Assembly: GCA_900540625.1 (NCBI GenBank)
Contig: UQGP01000004.1
Span: 1-64,000 of the forward strand
Reading direction: 5' to 3'
DNA from: an uncultured Porphyromonadaceae bacterium
GTDB taxonomy: Bacteria; Bacteroidota; Bacteroidia; Bacteroidales; Muribaculaceae
DNA length: 64,000 nucleotides
In this document: positions 60,357 through 64,000 of the stretch, piece by piece
How the letters are laid out: every line of letters starts with the position of its first letter
How positions within the stretch are numbered: position 1 is the first letter of the stretch
Translations under genes and position numbers: made by a program
Notes under the pieces: model-generated
Seen by the model: only the letters and a program-made list of their open reading frames with translations
Told to the model about the DNA's origin: nothing
Databases searched by the model: none

Positions 60357-62483
60357 CTATGCGTATCCGTGTAGCCCGCCAAGTATGAAGTTGACACCGA
60401 AATACGTGATTATGACGCTGATAAAAGCGACGACCATGTATATATGGTAGGCACGCGGACGTGTCAGAGCCGGCAGTAGTGTCGGGTGTGCCGGCAGGGC
60501 ATATACAATCATTGTAATCAACGCCCATACCTCCTTGGGATCCCATCCCCAATATCGTCCCCAAGAGACATTGGCCCAGACGGCTCCGATAAACATACCG
60601 ATAGTCAATAATGTCAATGCCGGGTACAGCATCACGCGGCTGATGTCGGCAAGCCGTGTCGCATCATTGCTCCGTATCAGGGATGTCACGCCCGTCAGAG
60701 CCATAAGCATAAACAGCGCATACGACAGCATCACCATTGCAACGTGCACTGACAGTAGCGGCGAATTGAGCACCGGCATCAATCCGGTGACTGATGCTCC
60801 GGCGCCGCTCATAGAGGCGACACACATTGCCAATCCGGCGGCCAGTATACCCATAGGCAATAGTACCGAGGTGCGACTAAACACTATAGTGACTGTGGTC
60901 AGACACCAAGCCAGGAATTGCATCGTTTCGTAACCGTTTGACATTGGTATATGGTCGCAGATGACCCAGCGCAGTGCAATCATTATGGTCAACCAAAGCC
61001 ACAGCAACGCCGCCGATGAAAAGCCTAATCGTTTCAGAAGATGTGGCTTTATACGGCCTGCCGCCATCATGATGTACAATAGTACGCCTATAATGACCGC
61101 CACAACGGCAGGAGTATGTCCGGCGGCCAATTTGGCGTAAGTCCGTTCCATCGATAGACGTTCCGGTGACGGAAGCATTCCGGCGGTTTCGTGACGTTGA
61201 TAACGACCTATGGCCTCCAAGATTTGACATTGTGTAGCGCCGTCGTTGCATAGAATTTGTTCGTTGAGCAGGCCCAGCGCTTTGCGTACAAACATCCATT
61301 TGTCTCCGTCCATATCTGCCGGCAGACGGTCCGTGGGCGCGTACCACGTCACTATGCCGGAGCTGTCGCGCATGGGAAACACTTTCAATAATTCGCCGCT
61401 TACAGCCATATTGACTGCCTCAAAGCGGTCAATGTCGGCGCGTTTGCGGCTGTCGCTCGGATGCTCGGCGTCTATGCGCCCCGATGTCACTGCTTTGAAG
61501 AAATCATAATAAGACACATGCTCATTGCAGTTGAGAATTCGACATAGTTCTTTGTCTTTGACCCGTATAATCGGCTGAGATTTCCAATGGCCGAAATCAA
61601 AAATGAAACCGGCGAAAACTTCTTCGGCGGAGTATCCATCAAAAGACGAGGCTCCGCCTGTAATTGTTGCGGTGAAATCACGGGCCAATACAGATACCGG
61701 ACAAATTCGGTCGTTGTGATATACAGCGAGGGTGTTGAACGCTTCTGACGCTTTGGGCGATAGTTCGGCTTTAGCGCTGATGGAGAAAAACAGAATTATA
61801 GCCGCTGTAGCCGATAGTCGGCGTATGGCGGCACGCCACTGCGAATGGCGGCCGAAGAAGTAGACGATGAGCGCTACGGCCAGTAGGATGTATCCGGCAA
61901 ACGTCAACGACAATCCTGCCGGGTCGTGGTTGACGCTTAGTGTCACGCCGCCACCATCAGCATCGTAACTTGCCGGAAGTATTGCGCAGCCATCGATGTG
62001 CCCCGGGCTGTTAAGCGAGGCTGTGACGACTGAGCCGGTATTGTCCGTCAGGGCGCATACAAAGTCTTTGGGAGTACTTGTCCCAGGATATGTCTCGATG
62101 TCAAAGTCGTTTAGTGCGATATAAGAGGGCAATGGTATGGCATCGCCTTGTGCCGTTATGATGCTGTTGGTGTGTTCGCCTATGCGAAGGTGCACCGTAC
62201 CTTCCTTGCCGGTGAAATGTGTCACCAGGGCGCCGGCCAGTATGAGTATGAAGGCCAAATGTATTGTCAGTACGAACGGACGGCGCCAAAGTCGTGTGGC
62301 ATAGATGACGGTGATTGCAGCGGCGACAAGAAGGCCCCACAGCGTCATCATCGGCCAAGACGAATATAGGGTCGCGGACCATCCGCAGGCCACGCCCGCC
62401 GACAGCGCTGCCATCGTGGCGGCGAGTACGGCGAGCGTGCCGATGGATAGTGTTCGCGCAATACGGAAACTTTTGGATGTCAT
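60357..62483 (-). CDS. ccsA: Cytochrome c maturation protein, ResB-CcsA fusion
   Basis: 708 residues. The N-terminal ~240 residues carry ResB-like TM segments and a periplasmic loop (HLRIGEHTN..., GVTLSVNHDPAG). A periplasmic insert (about 240-445) separates this from a CcsA domain with about eight TMs, the heme-binding tryptophan-rich WGRYWGWDPKEVWALITM and conserved His in SVHVAMVMLSYALF. This system II machinery carries heme to and ligates it to CxxCH motifs of exported cytochromes. It starts nine bases after the di-heme protein gene, so that cytochrome is a probable substrate. Confidence 0.92.
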   Translation of the reverse strand: MTSKSFRIARTLSIGTLAVLAATMAALSAGVACGWSATLYSSWPMMTLWGLLVAAAITVIYATRLWRRPFVLTIHLAFILILAGALVTHFTGKEGTVHLRIGEHTNSIITAQGDAIPLPSYIALNDFDIETYPGTSTPKDFVCALTDNTGSVVTASLNSPGHIDGCAILPASYDADGGGVTLSVNHDPAGLSLTFAGYILLAVALIVYFFGRHSQWRAAIRRLSATAAIILFFSISAKAELSPKASEAFNTLAVYHNDRICPVSVLARDFTATITGGASSFDGYSAEEVFAGFIFDFGHWKSQPIIRVKDKELCRILNCNEHVSYYDFFKAVTSGRIDAEHPSDSRKRADIDRFEAVNMAVSGELLKVFPMRDSSGIVTWYAPTDRLPADMDGDKWMFVRKALGLLNEQILCNDGATQCQILEAIGRYQRHETAGMLPSPERLSMERTYAKLAAGHTPAVVAVIIGVLLYIMMAAGRIKPHLLKRLGFSSAALLWLWLTIMIALRWVICDHIPMSNGYETMQFLAWCLTTVTIVFSRTSVLLPMGILAAGLAMCVASMSGAGASVTGLMPVLNSPLLSVHVAMVMLSYALFMLMALTGVTSLIRSNDATRLADISRVMLYPALTLLTIGMFIGAVWANVSWGRYWGWDPKEVWALITMIVYALPAHPTLLPALTRPRAYHIYMVVAFISVIITYFGVNFILGGLHGYA

Positions 62484-62492
62484 TGCATTGCG

Positions 62493-64000
62493 TTAGATTG
62501 AGTCTATGAAGCGGACTACGGCATCGCGTTCCGATTTGGACAGCTTTCGGAAGTTTTCGACCGAGGTACGTGCATCCGAATTGGCGGCGCCGTGCCACAT
62601 GATGGCTTCGAGGGTATTGCGAGCGCGGCAGTCGTGCAGGCGGTCACTGTGACCCGAGCATATAGCTGAGAGACCGCGGCCCCACAGCGGGGTGGTGCGG
62701 CACCAGCCGGTGCGGATATTATTAACCATTTCGAGGCGGTGTTGTACCATATCAGTGTACGGCCAAATCTTTTGCTTGGGATAGCGCGGCAGACGTGCAT
62801 CCGCATCTTTGAAGAAGCCGTTGGGGTCGGTGAACTTGTCTTCGCCTGTGGTCCAGGTAGGACGGTGGCAGGTGGCACAACCTATCTGTGTGAACAGTTC
62901 GCGTCCTTTCTTGACTTGCGGATCATCGAGGTCGCGCGCAGCCGGGACGGCCAAGCCGCGATGCCATATCATAAAATCCACATAATCGTCATCGGTCATC
63001 TCTGCCGGCAGTTCCTTGTTCATCAGATAATTGTAGATGTCATCGGAGACATTGCCCGTCTTGTTCCATTCGGGGAAGAAGGCGTAGAACTTGGATTGGA
63101 CATCTGGGTCGGCTGCAGCTTTGCGCGCGTAAGCTGCCGTCATATAGTGGTATCGGCGGTCGTTGCGTGTGACGTTGGTAATGTTCCAAATAGCGTTGGC
63201 ACCGGCGGCGTCTTGCAGCGGACCGCGGGATAGGGCGTAGGTGAAGCGCTTGGGGTGGGTTGTCTTGCCGTAAAGCGAGGTCCATTCGCCGTTCTTGAAG
63301 ATGGCGGGGTTGATGCGTGCCCCGTATTTCTCTTCGAGGGCGTACTGGGCTTTTAGATCGTCGTCATCGATGGCGTCTAACAGCCCGGTGCCGTAGATGC
63401 CGATGGTGGACTCGAGGCGTACCACGAGGTCGGAGTAGGAGATAGGCTGATTGTTGACTTCCAGCGGCACGTAGAACGCGTCTTCGGGGATGGTAACTTC
63501 CGGGTATATCAGCGAGTAGGTCTCGCCGTCGGGGAAGGTATTGTTCCATTCGTCGGTGTAGGGCAACCATTTGATTACGATTTTTTCTTCGTCCAATGGT
63601 GCTTTGAACGGTTCGACGGCTTTGGTCTGCGGCATACCGGTCAGTGATGACAGGTAATTGTCGTTGCGGTCGGTGAGTACAAGCAGGTATCCGTTGCCCC
63701 AGTCGTTGGCGCGGTAGCGCTCCATGCGTTTGCCGTGGCCGTATCCGGGGTGGCAGGACATACAGGACGAACGTACGTACAGCGGGCCGAGACCGTTGAA
63801 GGGCTTGGTGCTTTGGTTGTAGGTGCGTTCAAAGAACAATTCGCCGTATTTGAAGCGGTCGGCCATGCCGGCTTCTTCGACAGCCGGGGTGGGGTCGGAG
63901 AATGCTGTGGCCGAGGTGTTGAATGTTGTACCAAGACGCCCGCCGGCGTAGTATTCGTCGGCGAGGTCGTCTTTGGTATCGGGCTTTGGCGTGGGCTTGT
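62493..64000 (-). CDS. Di-heme oxidoreductase-family (DHOR) cytochrome, partial (N-terminus off the right edge)
   Basis: About 500 residues are visible; the frame stays open to the window edge (KPTPKPDTKDDLADEYYAGG precedes the internal Met at 63866), so the signal peptide and start lie outside. Two c-type heme motifs are present: CMSCH (RSSCMSCHPGYGHG) and CATCH (IGCATCHRPTW). The C-terminal LWGRGLSAICSG and the NTLEAIMWHG segment match the DHOR family (DUF1111). It is an exported electron-transfer or thiol-oxidising protein; the partner is unknown. It is cotranscribed with the ResB-CcsA gene. Related genes sometimes sit by imelysin-type iron proteins, which would lie beyond this window. Confidence 0.9.
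   Translation of the reverse strand, partial: KPTPKPDTKDDLADEYYAGGRLGTTFNTSATAFSDPTPAVEEAGMADRFKYGELFFERTYNQSTKPFNGLGPLYVRSSCMSCHPGYGHGKRMERYRANDWGNGYLLVLTDRNDNYLSSLTGMPQTKAVEPFKAPLDEEKIVIKWLPYTDEWNNTFPDGETYSLIYPEVTIPEDAFYVPLEVNNQPISYSDLVVRLESTIGIYGTGLLDAIDDDDLKAQYALEEKYGARINPAIFKNGEWTSLYGKTTHPKRFTYALSRGPLQDAAGANAIWNITNVTRNDRRYHYMTAAYARKAAADPDVQSKFYAFFPEWNKTGNVSDDIYNYLMNKELPAEMTDDDYVDFMIWHRGLAVPAARDLDDPQVKKGRELFTQIGCATCHRPTWTTGEDKFTDPNGFFKDADARLPRYPKQKIWPYTDMVQHRLEMVNNIRTGWCRTTPLWGRGLSAICSGHSDRLHDCRARNTLEAIMWHGAANSDARTSVENFRKLSKSERDAVVRFIDSI

Overview
The window looks like chromosomal DNA of a Bacteroidales bacterium, most plausibly Muribaculaceae-like (family placement is inference). Supporting signs: many start-proximal promoters match the Bacteroidota form TTTG-N19/21-TAnnTTTG; genes lack clear Shine-Dalgarno sites; four large secreted proteins end in type IX secretion (T9SS)-like sorting tails; there is an IS1182-type element, an ECF sigma factor with its own ECF-type promoter, and a ResB-CcsA fusion typical of Bacteroidota respiratory loci. 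No rRNA, CRISPR array or prophage was seen.

Layout. 1-1.4 kb: left-truncated XRE regulator gene. 1.4-3.5 kb: transketolase. 3.5-6.1 kb: accessory patch with an IS1182-family insertion sequence and a cluster of tRNA T-arm-derived repeats. 6.1-7.8 kb: hipBA-type toxin-antitoxin pair with a visible operator. 7.8-8.9 kb: ECF sigma factor plus membrane protein. 9.2-15.4 kb: two large secreted proteins (duplicated LRR architecture; choice-of-anchor/fibronectin architecture). 15.5-17.4 kb: MITE-like repeat, then surE-FKBP-yjbQ on the minus strand. 17.7-22.8 kb: unknown one-TM protein, GH31 enzyme, riboflavin synthase. 22.9-27.9 kb: minus-strand rsmE-kdsA-TPR-ATPgrasp-HAD run. 28.0-33.6 kb: minus-strand thioredoxin-fold/mnmA/bifunctional nuclease/nucleoside transporter run, and mltG. 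33.9-37.2 kb: initiator tRNA, serC-serA, a small secreted protein, tRNA-Ser. 37.5-41.4 kb: OmpA/TPR lipoprotein, then rpsU, xerC and hpf on the minus strand. 41.5-49.4 kb: small secreted protein, phosphodiester glycosidase, argD, beta-helix/propeller protein. 49.6-56.4 kb: secA, a degenerate alkaline-phosphatase-like protein, an Lnb-domain membrane protein, tRNA-Cys. 56.6-59.0 kb: Xaa-Pro aminopeptidase and gamma-carbonic anhydrase. 59.3-64 kb: a di-iron (RIC/YtfE-like) domain fused to a LuxR DNA-binding domain, convergent with a cytochrome c maturation (ResB-CcsA) and di-heme cytochrome operon.

Most genes are housekeeping: pentose phosphate pathway, serine and arginine synthesis, Kdo synthesis, translation and tRNA modification, secretion. 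The most unusual items are the RIC-LuxR one-component regulator next to the c-type cytochrome genes, the alkaline-phosphatase-fold protein that has lost its catalytic signature, the T-arm-derived repeats beside the IS and behind tRNA-Ser, the hipBA operator overlapping its promoter, and an uncharacterised 597-residue single-pass protein.
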